Positions 18,341 through 28,320 of a DNA stretch of 64,000 bases are shown here, one piece after another; position 1 is the stretch's first letter, and each line of letters starts with the position of its first letter. The translations under genes and the position numbers were made by a program. The stretch is from Salinivibrio sharmensis (GTDB lineage Bacteria; Pseudomonadota; Gammaproteobacteria; Enterobacterales; Vibrionaceae). The stretch is taken from contig NZ_MUFC01000003.1 of NCBI RefSeq assembly GCF_001995985.1, forward strand, positions 154,978 through 218,977, in the 5' to 3' direction. The notes below the pieces were generated by a model. It was not told the origin of the DNA. It saw only the letters and a program-made list of their open reading frames with translations, and ran no database searches.

Positions 18341-20301
18341 GCCTTTGCCTCCTGCTTATAAGACAGCGTGCGACGGAACCGATAGCGCTTATCACTGATC
18401 GCTAACGCACCACCCAGCGCCATGACAATGGCACCAAACCAAATCCAACGCACAAAGGGTTTGTAGTACAGTCGCATTGCCCATGAGCCATCAGGCAACT
18501 CTTCACCCATGGCGATGTATAGGTCACGGGTTAAGCCACGATCGATAGTCGCCTCAGTCATCATCGAGCGCTGCACTGAATAGAACCGTTTTTCGGCATC
18601 CAAGTGATTGATAAAGGTGTCACCACGGTATACATCAAATGAGGCCACGTAACCTTGGTAGTTGGGGCCTTGTTTTTCCGACAAATCGGTGAAGTTAAAC
18701 GTATACCCTTGCAAAGTAACACTGCTGCCTGGAGCCATTTTAACGTCGCGCTCAATGTCATAGTTCTCGACCATTGCCACCCCAATAATGGTGATGGCTA
18801 AACCGATATGGCCCAACACCATAGCCCAGTGGCTGCGTCCCAGTTTTTTGATTCCCACGCTAAATGGATGACGGTGGGTGGCACGTAAATGAAGCTCATA
18901 GCCATGTAGGAAGGTGATCCACAGCGCCATGGTCACGCCCATCGCCGCCATCGCCTTAAAGCTATCGGCTAAGATTGCGATGGCACCAACACCTAAAATG
19001 ACAGCAGCAATACCACTGATAATCATCGGTTTGGCTAAGGTTGACAGCTTGTCACGCTTCCAACGAATCAATGGTCCAATCCCAAGGAAAAAGGCAAATG
19101 GCAGCATCAGCCACGCAAACAGGAAGTTAAAGAAGGGCTCGCCAATCGACACTGAGCCAAGGCCCAACTGCTTGTGCACAAGCGGCAATAAGGTACCAAT
19201 CAAGACAATCACAAGCGCGGTCATCAACAAGGTATTGTTGACCAACAAGGCGTTCTCACGAGAAATGAACGACACTTTGGTTCGCCCTTTGATCTCGGAG
19301 GCACGCAGTGCATAGAGCAACAGTGAGCCACCAATCACCACCACAAGAAAGCCAAGAATGAATAGGCCACGCGCCGGGTCGGAGGCGAACGAATGCACCG
19401 ATACCAGCACCCCGGAGCGCACCAAGAATGTCCCTAATAAGCTGAGTGAGAACGCAGAAATGGCGAGTAATACCGTCCACGCTTTAAAGGTGCCACGCTT
19501 TTCTGTCACCGCTAAAGAGTGCATCAAAGCGGTTCCCGCCAGCCACGGCATAAATGAGGCGTTTTCGACCGGATCCCAGAACCACCAGCCGCCCCAGCCA
19601 AGCTCGTAATAGGCCCACCAAGAGCCGAGCGCGATGCCTAAGGTTAAGAAAAGCCATGCAGCCGTGGTCCAAGGACGCGACCAACGCGCCCACGCGGTAT
19701 CTAAGCGTCCCGCGAGCAATGAGCCAATGGCGAAAGCAAAGGCGACCGAAAAACCTACATACCCCATGTACAAAATAGGTGGATGCACAATGAGTCCAGG
19801 ATCTTGCAACAATGGGTTCAAGTCACGGCCATCAACAGGGAAGTATGGCAGAGTGCGGTCAAACGGGTTCGAAGTCAGGATAATAAACAACAAGAAGCCG
19901 ACCGATATCATGCCCATCACGGCGAGCACACGCGCGACTGACGATAACGGCATACCGCGGCTAAATACCGCCACCGCCACGGTCCAAAGCGCCTGAATCA
20001 GCACCCACAGTAACAGTGAGCCCTCGTGCGCCCCCCAAACTGCGGTTAAGCGATAGTACCAAGGCAAGGCACTGTTGGAATTACTGGCGACATAGGCCAC
20101 CGTAAAGTCATTGGTATAAAACGCCCAACTTAACGCAACAAAAGAAAACAGCAGCATGGCAAACATCCCCAAAGAGAGAGGACGCGCCATTTTCATCATT
20201 CCTTCATGGCCCTGGTTGGCACCGTACAGTGGATAAAAACTGAGTAGCAGCGCCAGTCCCAATGCGAGGATCAACGCGTAATGCCCGAGCTCAACAATCA
20301 T
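18337..20301 (-). CDS. ccmF: Heme lyase subunit CcmF
   Basis: A 654-residue multi-span inner-membrane protein that, with CcmH and CcmI, ligates heme to apocytochrome c. The tryptophan-rich periplasmic WWD motif ([19 protein letters not shown]) is clear, along with a [10 protein letters not shown] segment and numerous hydrophobic helices. The C-terminal periplasmic domain ([19 protein letters not shown]) is typical. It overlaps ccmE and ccmG by 4 bp. Confidence 0.97.
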   Translation of the reverse strand: MIVELGHYALILALGLALLLSFYPLYGANQGHEGMMKMARPLSLGMFAMLLFSFVALSWAFYTNDFTVAYVASNSNSALPWYYRLTAVWGAHEGSLLLWVLIQALWTVAVAVFSRGMPLSSVARVLAVMGMISVGFLLFIILTSNPFDRTLPYFPVDGRDLNPLLQDPGLIVHPPILYMGYVGFSVAFAFAIGSLLAGRLDTAWARWSRPWTTAAWLFLTLGIALGSWWAYYELGWGGWWFWDPVENASFMPWLAGTALMHSLAVTEKRGTFKAWTVLLAISAFSLSLLGTFLVRSGVLVSVHSFASDPARGLFILGFLVVVIGGSLLLYALRASEIKGRTKVSFISRENALLVNNTLLMTALVIVLIGTLLPLVHKQLGLGSVSIGEPFFNFLFAWLMLPFAFFLGIGPLIRWKRDKLSTLAKPMIISGIAAVILGVGAIAILADSFKAMAAMGVTMALWITFLHGYELHLRATHRHPFSVGIKKLGRSHWAMVLGHIGLAITIIGVAMVENYDIERDVKMAPGSSVTLQGYTFNFTDLSEKQGPNYQGYVASFDVYRGDTFINHLDAEKRFYSVQRSMMTEATIDRGLTRDLYIAMGEELPDGSWAMRLYYKPFVRWIWFGAIVMALGGALAISDKRYRFRRTLSYKQEAKA

Positions 20302-20783
20302 AACTGACTACCTTGTTTTTGCTCTTCTGTGTATTCAAGCGGCTGATGGCTCTTTTCCATCGCCTCTGCTATCTCAGGCGGCATGTATTCTTCATCGTGC
20401 TTAGCCAACACCTCGCTTGCTTTTACCGTGCGAGCGTCAACCAATACCCCCTGAGCCACAATACCTTGTCCCTCCCGAAAAAGGTCCGGCAAGATGCCCT
20501 CATAGGTCACGGTGACCGCTGGGCCAACATCGGCGACATCAAACTGAATAAGCAAAGACTCTTGATCGCGTTTCACCGATCCTTCCACCACCATGCCGCC
20601 AATGCGCAGACGCTGGCCGACTTCCGGCTTGCTTCCATCGGGCTTACCTTGCACGATTTCAGTCGGAGTGTAGAACAGATCCATGTTTTGATTTAAGGCA
20701 TACAAAACCAGGCCGATAGTGGTCGAGACACCAATTAGCAACGCTAAAGTGATCCACAACCGTTTTTTGCGTCGAGGCGTCAT
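20298..20783 (-). CDS. ccmE: Heme chaperone CcmE
   Basis: A 161-residue periplasmic heme chaperone that carries heme covalently from CcmC to CcmF. It has one N-terminal membrane anchor ([20 protein letters not shown]), the OB-fold segment [11 protein letters not shown] and the heme-binding His129 in [12 protein letters not shown], with Tyr133 four residues on (HxxxY type). It overlaps both neighbours by 4 bp. Confidence 0.97.
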   Translation of the reverse strand: MTPRRKKRLWITLALLIGVSTTIGLVLYALNQNMDLFYTPTEIVQGKPDGSKPEVGQRLRIGGMVVEGSVKRDQESLLIQFDVADVGPAVTVTYEGILPDLFREGQGIVAQGVLVDARTVKASEVLAKHDEEYMPPEIAEAMEKSHQPLEYTEEQKQGSQL

Positions 20784-20986
20784 AATGTGTTCTCCAGTGC
20801 TTGTGCATCTTTTATTCGCTGCTCACGTGCGATTTGTTGTTTAACCGCTTGCAGACGTTTTTTATGTGTACGCCGGTAACCAACAATGAGTGCCAACATG
20901 GCCGCCGCGGTGATACCGAATGCGCTCCATACATAGGCGGCGTAGCCTCCCATCGCTAAAAACGCACTAAAACTGTCAAAATGCAT
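20780..20986 (-). CDS. ccmD: Heme exporter accessory protein CcmD
   Basis: A 68-residue single-span membrane protein that stabilises CcmE-CcmC and releases holo-CcmE from the CcmABC complex. The family pattern is seen: a short N-terminal [20 protein letters not shown], one helix ([19 protein letters not shown]) and a basic cytoplasmic tail. It overlaps the ccmC stop by one base. Confidence 0.93.
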   Translation of the reverse strand: MHFDSFSAFLAMGGYAAYVWSAFGITAAAMLALIVGYRRTHKKRLQAVKQQIAREQRIKDAQALENTL

Positions 20987-21723
20987 TAGTTACCCTCCAC
21001 CAAAGCGCGCACCCAAGGCCGATGAGACTCTCTTAAGAGAATTTGATTTCGCAGTCCCATCAAGGTCAGGGTGACAAAAAAGCAGGCAAAGCCTAATAAA
21101 CAAACAAGTAACGGCCAAAGCATCCCAGGGTCGATTGAAGGGCGAGCGAATTTGGTGATGGTGGCGCCTTGATGCAAGGTATTCCACCACTCTACGGAAA
21201 AATGGATGATAGGCAGGTTAATCACGCCCACCATCGCCAAAATCCCAGCGGCTTGTGAGGCCGTGCGCGCATCGTCGAAGGCGTTATACAAAGCCATGAC
21301 GCCAATGTAGAGGAACAATAGAATCAACTCTGAGGTAAGGCGAGCATCCCATACCCACCAAGCGCCCCACATGGGCTTACCCCAAATCGCACCGGTCACT
21401 AGGGCAATAAAGGTAAACACCGCGCCGACCGGCGCGATCGCTCCCACGGCCCAATCGGCCATTTTTAGCTGCCAAACACGGCCAACAAACGCCGCGATCG
21501 CCATCGACATATACGCACCCATCGACCAAATGGCAGCGGGAACATGAATATAGATAATCCGAAAACTATCGCCTTGTTGGTAATCGGCCGGCGCGAAGGC
21601 TAAGCCCCAAACCATGCCCGTAACCAAACTCAAGCCTGCCAACACAGCAAACCAAGGGAGGAGTTTTCCACACAGCCGATAGCTTACTTCCGGCTTTGCG
21701 TAAGGGTGAAGCCACTTCCACAT
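20986..21723 (-). CDS. ccmC: Heme transporter subunit CcmC
   Basis: A 245-residue six-helix membrane protein that attaches heme to CcmE. The WWD motif (GKPMWGAWWVWDARLTSEL) and the flanking histidine segments (IIYIHVPAAIWSMG, LPIIHFSVEWWNTLHQG) are present. It is the third gene of the ccm operon, 28 bp after ccmB. Confidence 0.97.
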   Translation of the reverse strand: MWKWLHPYAKPEVSYRLCGKLLPWFAVLAGLSLVTGMVWGLAFAPADYQQGDSFRIIYIHVPAAIWSMGAYMSMAIAAFVGRVWQLKMADWAVGAIAPVGAVFTFIALVTGAIWGKPMWGAWWVWDARLTSELILLFLYIGVMALYNAFDDARTASQAAGILAMVGVINLPIIHFSVEWWNTLHQGATITKFARPSIDPGMLWPLLVCLLGFACFFVTLTLMGLRNQILLRESHRPWVRALVEGN

Positions 21724-21751
21724 GACAATTGCTCTACTTCCTGATTAATAA

Positions 21752-22420
21752 TTAGTTCACGCTCACACGCAACGCGGCGGCGATAGCAAAGGGGGCCAAG
21801 GTGACGGACCCAACCAGCATGGCGCCCAGAATAGCCAGCTGTCCATTGATGTCTGCACCGAATCCCGCCATATCAATGGCTGAGGTAGCAAAAATCAGTA
21901 CAGGGATATAAAGCGGGAGGATCAGCAAGCTCAGAAGAACACCTCCCTTACGCAGCCCTACTGTCAGAGCTACCCCGATCGCACCGACAAAACTCAATGT
22001 TGGGGTCCCCAACAACAAAGTCATTACCACCGCTTGATACTGGATAACATCGAGTGACAGTAATAACGCCAACACCGGGCTGACTAACAATAAAGGCAAA
22101 CCAGTCAGTAGCCAGTGTGCGATCACCTTAGCGATCACGAGTAAGGGTAAGGGAACGGGCATCAGCATCATTTGCTCAAGCGATCCGTCCAAATAATCGT
22201 CTCGGAACAAACGCTCCAAGGACAGCAGCGCAGAGAGTAATGCCGCGACCCAGATAATACCGGGTGCGATGGTCTGCAGTAACTGAGGACCTGGCCCGAC
22301 ACCAAGCGGGAATAAGGTGATCACAATGATAAAGAACCACAACGGATTCAGGCTATCAGCCGGCTGGCGAAACGCCACTTTCAGCTCTCGGCGAATAATC
22401 AACCACATCGCTTTGATCAT
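21752..22420 (-). CDS. ccmB: Heme exporter membrane subunit CcmB
   Basis: A 222-residue ABC-transporter membrane subunit with six hydrophobic segments, working with CcmA and CcmC to release holo-CcmE. The segment [19 protein letters not shown] is characteristic. The start overlaps the ccmA stop by 4 bp. Confidence 0.96.
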   Translation of the reverse strand: MIKAMWLIIRRELKVAFRQPADSLNPLWFFIIVITLFPLGVGPGPQLLQTIAPGIIWVAALLSALLSLERLFRDDYLDGSLEQMMLMPVPLPLLVIAKVIAHWLLTGLPLLLVSPVLALLLSLDVIQYQAVVMTLLLGTPTLSFVGAIGVALTVGLRKGGVLLSLLILPLYIPVLIFATSAIDMAGFGADINGQLAILGAMLVGSVTLAPFAIAAALRVSVN

Positions 22421-23034
22421 TGCGCCCCCAAACGAATACGACGCAATAACGGATGGCCGACAAACATATCTTGATGAGTGGTAAAAAGTACCATCCCTCC
22501 TTGCTGTACGTGTCGCTCAAACACAGCTTCAAGCACTTTTACCCCTTGTTTATCAATCGCAGTCAGGGGCTCATCAAGAATCCACAATCGGCGGTCGCTT
22601 AGCCACAGTCGCGCGAGCGCAACGCGCCGATTTTGTCCCGCTGACAGCTGCCCGGCGGGAATATCTTCACGCCCGGCTAACCCCACTTTAGCCAGTGCTT
22701 GCCAGATCGCATCATGATCAGTGCGGCCGTGCATCTGCATGTAGTAGGCCAAGTTTTCGAAGGCCGTCAGCTCGCGCTTAACCCCTGTGGTGTGGCCTAA
22801 AAATAGAAGATCGCGATAAAAGGCGTCGCGTTGTAGGGTGATCGCCTGCTGCTGCCAACAGACCTCCCCACTGTCCGCGAGCCCCAGACCCGCGATAATT
22901 CGCAATAACGTGGTTTTGCCCGCTCCGTTTGGGCCTTCTATTTGAACAAGATCACCGGGAGACAGAGAGAATGTCAGCGCATCAAACAACACTCGGTCAT
23001 CACGAACACAGCAAAGCTGTTTCACTTCCAACAT
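22417..23034 (-). CDS. ccmA: Heme exporter ATPase CcmA
   Basis: A 205-residue ABC ATPase. It has Walker [12 protein letters not shown], signature [13 protein letters not shown], Walker [13 protein letters not shown] and the switch histidine in LFTTHQD. Its ATP hydrolysis drives release of heme-loaded CcmE. It is the first gene of the nine-gene ccm operon and diverges from the FliK-like gene across 120 bp, where both promoters must lie. Confidence 0.97.
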   Translation of the reverse strand: MLEVKQLCCVRDDRVLFDALTFSLSPGDLVQIEGPNGAGKTTLLRIIAGLGLADSGEVCWQQQAITLQRDAFYRDLLFLGHTTGVKRELTAFENLAYYMQMHGRTDHDAIWQALAKVGLAGREDIPAGQLSAGQNRRVALARLWLSDRRLWILDEPLTAIDKQGVKVLEAVFERHVQQGGMVLFTTHQDMFVGHPLLRRIRLGAQ

Positions 23035-23154
23035 GACAAATGTTGCATCCTGCTTGTGTTACAAAAGTGGACGCATAGTACCACAATGGTCAAAATGACT
23101 GTTAGTTACCACAGGGTTGCAAAGTGTGACTCGCGTAAATAATTGTGAGAAACC

Positions 23155-23964
23155 ATGAAGATTGCCCCAACGAATCCACAACAACTGGTGATAAAGCCGG
23201 CGGGTTTAGCCTCACCGTCCTTGCCATCAATCGATGGCCGTGCACTGTCGCAAGCACAGTTTACCCTTATACATACCGCGGCCAGTACAGGGTTGGCCGA
23301 TGTGTTAGCCCAGTTACATTTGTTGCCTGCACTGACTGCCACCATGAGACAACAGCCCGCGTCGAGCCAAACGTTAATGCAATCACTACTTACCGCTTGG
23401 ACGCTTCCCACTCCCGGCCATCAACAGGGACCCAGTTCTGAAACAATTGCCCAGTGGCTCACCCAACGCCCTGCCGATAAGTTGCTTGCCACACTCCTAA
23501 GACAATGGCTCTCGCCCCAGTCAGAGGGCGATAATCTTACGGGGGCATTAAGACTGATGGCAGAGCAAAGAGTGGCAGAATCATCACGCCCGGGTGAGTG
23601 GCAATGGGTCTTACCCTTTTCTGACCCACAACGCCCCCCTGTTCGTGTCACTGCACGTAAACAAACCGGACAATCGGCGTCTCCCTCAGAGGATAAGGTT
23701 CAGTGGCAAGTTCGGCTTTACCTTCCTGTCGGCCATCAGTTTGTCCGGGCTGATTTATCGCTATCAAAGGAAGAAAGGGCGCTGACACTGACCGCACCGA
23801 CCGCTAAGCTTAAGCAACGCATTCATCAAACACTTGATTGGCTCAATGAACGGCTTATACATCAAGCGATTACCTTGGATGTAGACGTTAATGAAGACAT
23901 CGACGAAACCGGGCCGGCGTCAGAGGATGACGTGCTCGCCGCTGGCATTTCTATGAGGGTTTAG
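23155..23964 (+). CDS. FliK-like protein adjoining flhX
   Basis: A 269-residue protein with no signal peptide or membrane helix. The N-terminal part is rich in Ala, Leu, Gln and Ser. The C-terminal part (about residues 125-250), with WQVRLYLPVGHQFVRADLSLSKEERALTLTA and LDWLNERLIHQAITLDVDV, resembles the globular C-terminal domain of hook-length control proteins of the FliK type. It is not the main FliK, which lies at 42652-44277. It is coupled to flhX (stop and start within a few bases), so it may regulate or bind that FlhB paralogue. The assignment is by weak resemblance and context. Confidence 0.55.
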   Translation: MKIAPTNPQQLVIKPAGLASPSLPSIDGRALSQAQFTLIHTAASTGLADVLAQLHLLPALTATMRQQPASSQTLMQSLLTAWTLPTPGHQQGPSSETIAQWLTQRPADKLLATLLRQWLSPQSEGDNLTGALRLMAEQRVAESSRPGEWQWVLPFSDPQRPPVRVTARKQTGQSASPSEDKVQWQVRLYLPVGHQFVRADLSLSKEERALTLTAPTAKLKQRIHQTLDWLNERLIHQAITLDVDVNEDIDETGPASEDDVLAAGISMRV

Positions 23965-23966
23965 TG

Positions 23967-24263
23967 ATGAAAGATAAAAAACGAGCGGTCGCTCTCGGAT
24001 ATGACGGCTACCATGCCCCCAAGGTCAAAGCAAAAGCCACTGATAGACTCGCGAATGAACTGATCGAGGCCTTAAGTGAACAAGGTGCGCTCATTCATCA
24101 AGACGCCCATTTGCTCGCCTGGCTAGATCGACTGGATAAAGATGATGAGATCCCACCCGAGCTCTATCGAGTGATTGCCGAGTTGATTGCTTACGCTTGG
24201 GTATTGGAGGGAAAGACCCCGCCAGGTTGGCAGGGACACACACCTATCGATACGTTGGTGTAG
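23967..24263 (+). CDS. flhX: FlhX, FlhB C-terminal-domain paralogue
   Basis: A 98-residue soluble protein corresponding to the cytoplasmic export-switch domain of FlhB downstream of its autocleavage site (AVALGYDGYHAPKVKAKA..., then LIHQDAHLLAWLDRL and IPPELYRVIAELIAYAWVLEG). It has no membrane part and no NPTH-type cleavage motif. Such FlhB-like small proteins occur beside ccm or chemotaxis genes in many polarly flagellated gammaproteobacteria. In epsilonproteobacteria FlhX can stand in for the cleaved FlhB C-terminal part. An in-frame GTG lies at 23964, immediately before the ATG that I use. Confidence 0.82.
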   Translation: MKDKKRAVALGYDGYHAPKVKAKATDRLANELIEALSEQGALIHQDAHLLAWLDRLDKDDEIPPELYRVIAELIAYAWVLEGKTPPGWQGHTPIDTLV

Positions 24264-24277
24264 GATAGGCTTAGCGG

Positions 24278-24712
24278 TTAGCGCTGCTGATTGGCAGCTT
24301 GCCGCTTACGCAGATTAAGCAGCAATTCAGCCTCTGCTTTGGGGAGATCACACTCTTGCATTAACTCGTCAACATCCGCGCCCAAGTCAACCATCTTGCT
24401 CGCCCGACTATAGAGGCGACTTTCCGAGTCTTGCATCTCGAGCTCGACGTGCTTTTCTAGCAACTCATCCACATTGGTCGACAAGTCCGCAAGTTTTTGC
24501 CCCATCCCCATGCTACCTGCTCGCAATTCATTGAATTGCTTAGCAAGACTGTCATGACGCTGGCGTGCACTTTTTAGCACGGTTTCCATCGCTTGAAGCT
24601 TATTCTCGAGCCGTTGCCGGGCACGCTTTTCCGCACGCAGACGCCACAATGCAACGATGGCAAACACCACCGTTACAACTACCGGCGACCACGTCAGCAC
24701 AAGCTCCATCAT
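24278..24712 (-). CDS. DUF2802 family membrane-anchored coiled-coil protein
   Basis: A 144-residue protein with one N-terminal membrane helix (LTWSPVVVTVVFAIVALWRL), a coiled-coil stretch (about residues 28-90, KRARQRLENKLQAMETVLKS onwards) and a C-terminal helix-turn-helix-like segment (VDELMQECDLPKAEAELLLNLRKR). It matches DUF2802, found as the last gene of polar chemotaxis operons. Its stop region overlaps the cheW stop by one base. Function is unknown; a role at the chemotaxis array or flagellar pole is suggested only by location. Confidence 0.8.
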   Translation of the reverse strand: MMELVLTWSPVVVTVVFAIVALWRLRAEKRARQRLENKLQAMETVLKSARQRHDSLAKQFNELRAGSMGMGQKLADLSTNVDELLEKHVELEMQDSESRLYSRASKMVDLGADVDELMQECDLPKAEAELLLNLRKRQAANQQR

Positions 24713-25200
24713 TACAGCATTGCCATCTCATTCCATTCTTCGTCGGTCAACAGCTTGTTGAGATCAACCAAGATAAGAAGCTCGCCATTGCGGTTGCTCA
24801 CGCCTTGAATAAACTTAGCGCTTTCTTCAGTGCCAACGCTTGGCGTGGTATCGATTTCTGATGTTTTTAGATACACCACTTCCGCGACGCTATCAACCAT
24901 AATACCAATCACCTGGGTCTCGGCTTCGATAACGATCACGCGGGTATTATCCGTCACTTCGGTAGAGGCTAAGCCAAAACGTGAACGCGTGTCGATCACG
25001 GTGACGACGTTACCGCGCAAGTTGATAATACCTAATACATAGTCAGGGGCGCCCGGTACGGGTGCAATTTCAGTGTAACGCAGCACTTCACGCACCTGCA
25101 TCACATTAATGCCGTAGGTCTCTTCTTCAAGCTGAAAAGTAACCCACTGCAACACCTCGTCATTGACGCCTTCTTTTTGAACTTCAGCTACCTGAGACAT
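24712..25200 (-). CDS. cheW: Chemotaxis coupling protein CheW
   Basis: A 162-residue single CheW domain that links chemoreceptors to CheA. The signatures EEETYGINVMQVREVLRYTEIAPVPGAP, YVLGIINLRGNVVTVIDTRSRFG and the final receptor-binding segment are present. It follows parP by 34 bp in the large che unit. Confidence 0.96.
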   Translation of the reverse strand: MSQVAEVQKEGVNDEVLQWVTFQLEEETYGINVMQVREVLRYTEIAPVPGAPDYVLGIINLRGNVVTVIDTRSRFGLASTEVTDNTRVIVIEAETQVIGIMVDSVAEVVYLKTSEIDTTPSVGTEESAKFIQGVSNRNGELLILVDLNKLLTDEEWNEMAML

Positions 25201-25234
25201 TGATTTTCCTCTTTACGCGCTGTGTAACTAGTTA

Positions 25235-26372
<1,138 letters not shown>

Positions 26373-26386
<14 letters not shown>

Positions 26387-27155
26387 CCTGCTCCAGTCGC
26401 TCCAAATAGGTTAATAGAGTTTTGTAGGCAAAGACACCGCGGCAATTTTTCGCATAGAAAGACGCTGGCATATGCTTTAAGCTCGCATCTCGAAATTTAG
26501 TATCGATGGGCACGGCTGATGCCCAGACCTGATCGCTATAGCGAATTTTAAGCTCCTGTAAGGTTTCCAGCGATGCCCGCGTACGCTTGTCGTACATGGT
26601 TGGAATGATAGTGAGATTAAAGTTAGAACTACGAGACTTTTGCATAATCTGCAACGTGCGCATCATACGCTCTAGCCCTTTCATCGCCAAAAATTCGGTC
26701 TGAACGGGGATCAATACACGGTGGCTGGCCGCCAAGGCGTTGACCATCATCACCCCTAAAATAGGCGGACAATCGATTAACACATAGTCATAATCGTCAG
26801 CCAATGCATCCAGCGCTTTTTTAAGCACCAACCCCATACCACCCCGGTTTCCCATCACACGGTCTAAGGTCGCCAGCGACATGTGTGCAGGAATTAAGTC
26901 CATGTTCTCAAACTGTGTTTTGACAATCAGCGGCTTGACCGTCTCTTTATTGACGGTTTGTAGTTGAAACAAATCAAACAAGCTCGCGGGTAGCTGCTCT
27001 GAATCAAAATTCAAATAGGTTGAGAGAGAAGCGTGTGGATCCGTATCCACTAGCAGGACACGTTTCTTACGTTCACTGATCAATCCTGCCAATGTCACCG
27101 TGGTGGTTGTCTTACCAACACCGCCCTTTTGGTTGGCGATACTCCAGACTATCAA
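26373..27155 (-). CDS. parC: ParC, ParA-like ATPase for polar chemotaxis arrays
   Basis: A 260-residue ParA/MinD-family ATPase with the deviant Walker A NQKGGVGKTTTTV at the N-terminus, the VLIDCPPILGVMMVNAL segment and the Walker A' TDPHAS. It is not part of a plasmid or chromosome partition locus: it lies between cheB and parP, the location of Vibrio ParC, which places chemotaxis arrays at the cell pole. There is no parB next to it. Confidence 0.9.
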
Positions 27156-27165
27156 GCCCCACTCC

Positions 27166-28302
27166 TTATTTTAAATTCAGCTCAACCAATATGCGTTCGG
27201 CGATCCTCTCCAGCGGCAAATCTTCTGATGATATACCCGCTTTGGCAACCGCTTGCGGCATACCATAGACCACGCAGCTTTCCTCATCTTGAGCCCAGAT
27301 AGTTGCACCGGCGCTTTTTAGCATCCGCGCCCCCTCTCGGCCATCAGCGCCCATACCCGTTAACACCATCGATAGGACTTTATCGCCATATATTTTCGCC
27401 GCAGAGCCAAAGGTCACATCGACACAGGGTTTGTAATTCATTCGCTCGCCGCCGTCTAAGATTTTTAGACGTGCCGCGCCTGGCCTGCCATCAATCATCA
27501 TCTGCATCCCACCTGGCGCCAGGTAGGCATGTCCGGGCTTGAGAGCGTCGCCATCTTTCGCTTCAACCACGGTAATCTTACTCAACCCATTGAGGCGCTG
27601 AGCAAATGCCGATGTGAAGGTCGCCGGCATGTGTTGAATCAAAACGATAGGCAGTGGAAAGTTGGCTGGCAATTTGGTGAGTACTTTTTGCAGCGCAACG
27701 GGGCCGCCTGTTGAGGTGCCAATCGCCATCAACTGGTAGCGTTTACCGGTTGCTGTAAATCGTGCAGGTGCTTTGGACGATGCAGCCGTACCCACCGCTG
27801 GGCGTGACGCTGGACGCGCAGGCGTGCGCACACCGCCCGATGGCGATGCCGTTTGTCCTGTTGATGGCTGCGAGGCCGGACGTGTGGCTCGGCGAAGCAC
27901 GGGACGCTTGCGCGCAATTTCCAGCACCCGCTGTTGCAGCAAGCTGGTCGCCTCTTCACGGTTTCGAGCGATATCCTCGAACTTTTTCGGAAGAAAATCG
28001 AGTGCACCTGCCTCAAGCGCATCTAACGTCGCTTTCGCCCCGTCATGCGTCAGCGATGAAAACATCAAAATTGGTGTGGGCGTTTGCGCCATTATTTGAC
28101 GTACCGCCGAGATACCATCAAGTACTGGCATCTCCACATCCATCGTGACCACATCAGGCTTGAGTTGCGCGGTTTTTTCCACTGCCTCTTTACCGTTTAC
28201 CGCGCTATCAATGACCTCCATTCTCGGGTCGGCATTGATGATTTCACTCACGCGGCGACGGAAGAAGCTGGAGTCATCTACCACCAATACTTTTACTGCC
28301 AT
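27166..28302 (-). CDS. cheB: Chemotaxis protein-glutamate methylesterase CheB
   Basis: A 378-residue response regulator with an N-terminal receiver domain (phosphorylatable Asp55 in [11 protein letters not shown]), a Ser/Ala/Pro-rich linker and a C-terminal methylesterase domain. The catalytic triad regions are [10 protein letters not shown] (Ser), IQHMPATFT (His) and [11 protein letters not shown] (Asp). It removes methyl groups from chemoreceptors in response to CheA. It follows cheA by 18 bp. Confidence 0.97.
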   Translation of the reverse strand: MAVKVLVVDDSSFFRRRVSEIINADPRMEVIDSAVNGKEAVEKTAQLKPDVVTMDVEMPVLDGISAVRQIMAQTPTPILMFSSLTHDGAKATLDALEAGALDFLPKKFEDIARNREEATSLLQQRVLEIARKRPVLRRATRPASQPSTGQTASPSGGVRTPARPASRPAVGTAASSKAPARFTATGKRYQLMAIGTSTGGPVALQKVLTKLPANFPLPIVLIQHMPATFTSAFAQRLNGLSKITVVEAKDGDALKPGHAYLAPGGMQMMIDGRPGAARLKILDGGERMNYKPCVDVTFGSAAKIYGDKVLSMVLTGMGADGREGARMLKSAGATIWAQDEESCVVYGMPQAVAKAGISSEDLPLERIAERILVELNLK

Positions 28303-28320
28303 GGGCGTCCTTTTCTCAAA

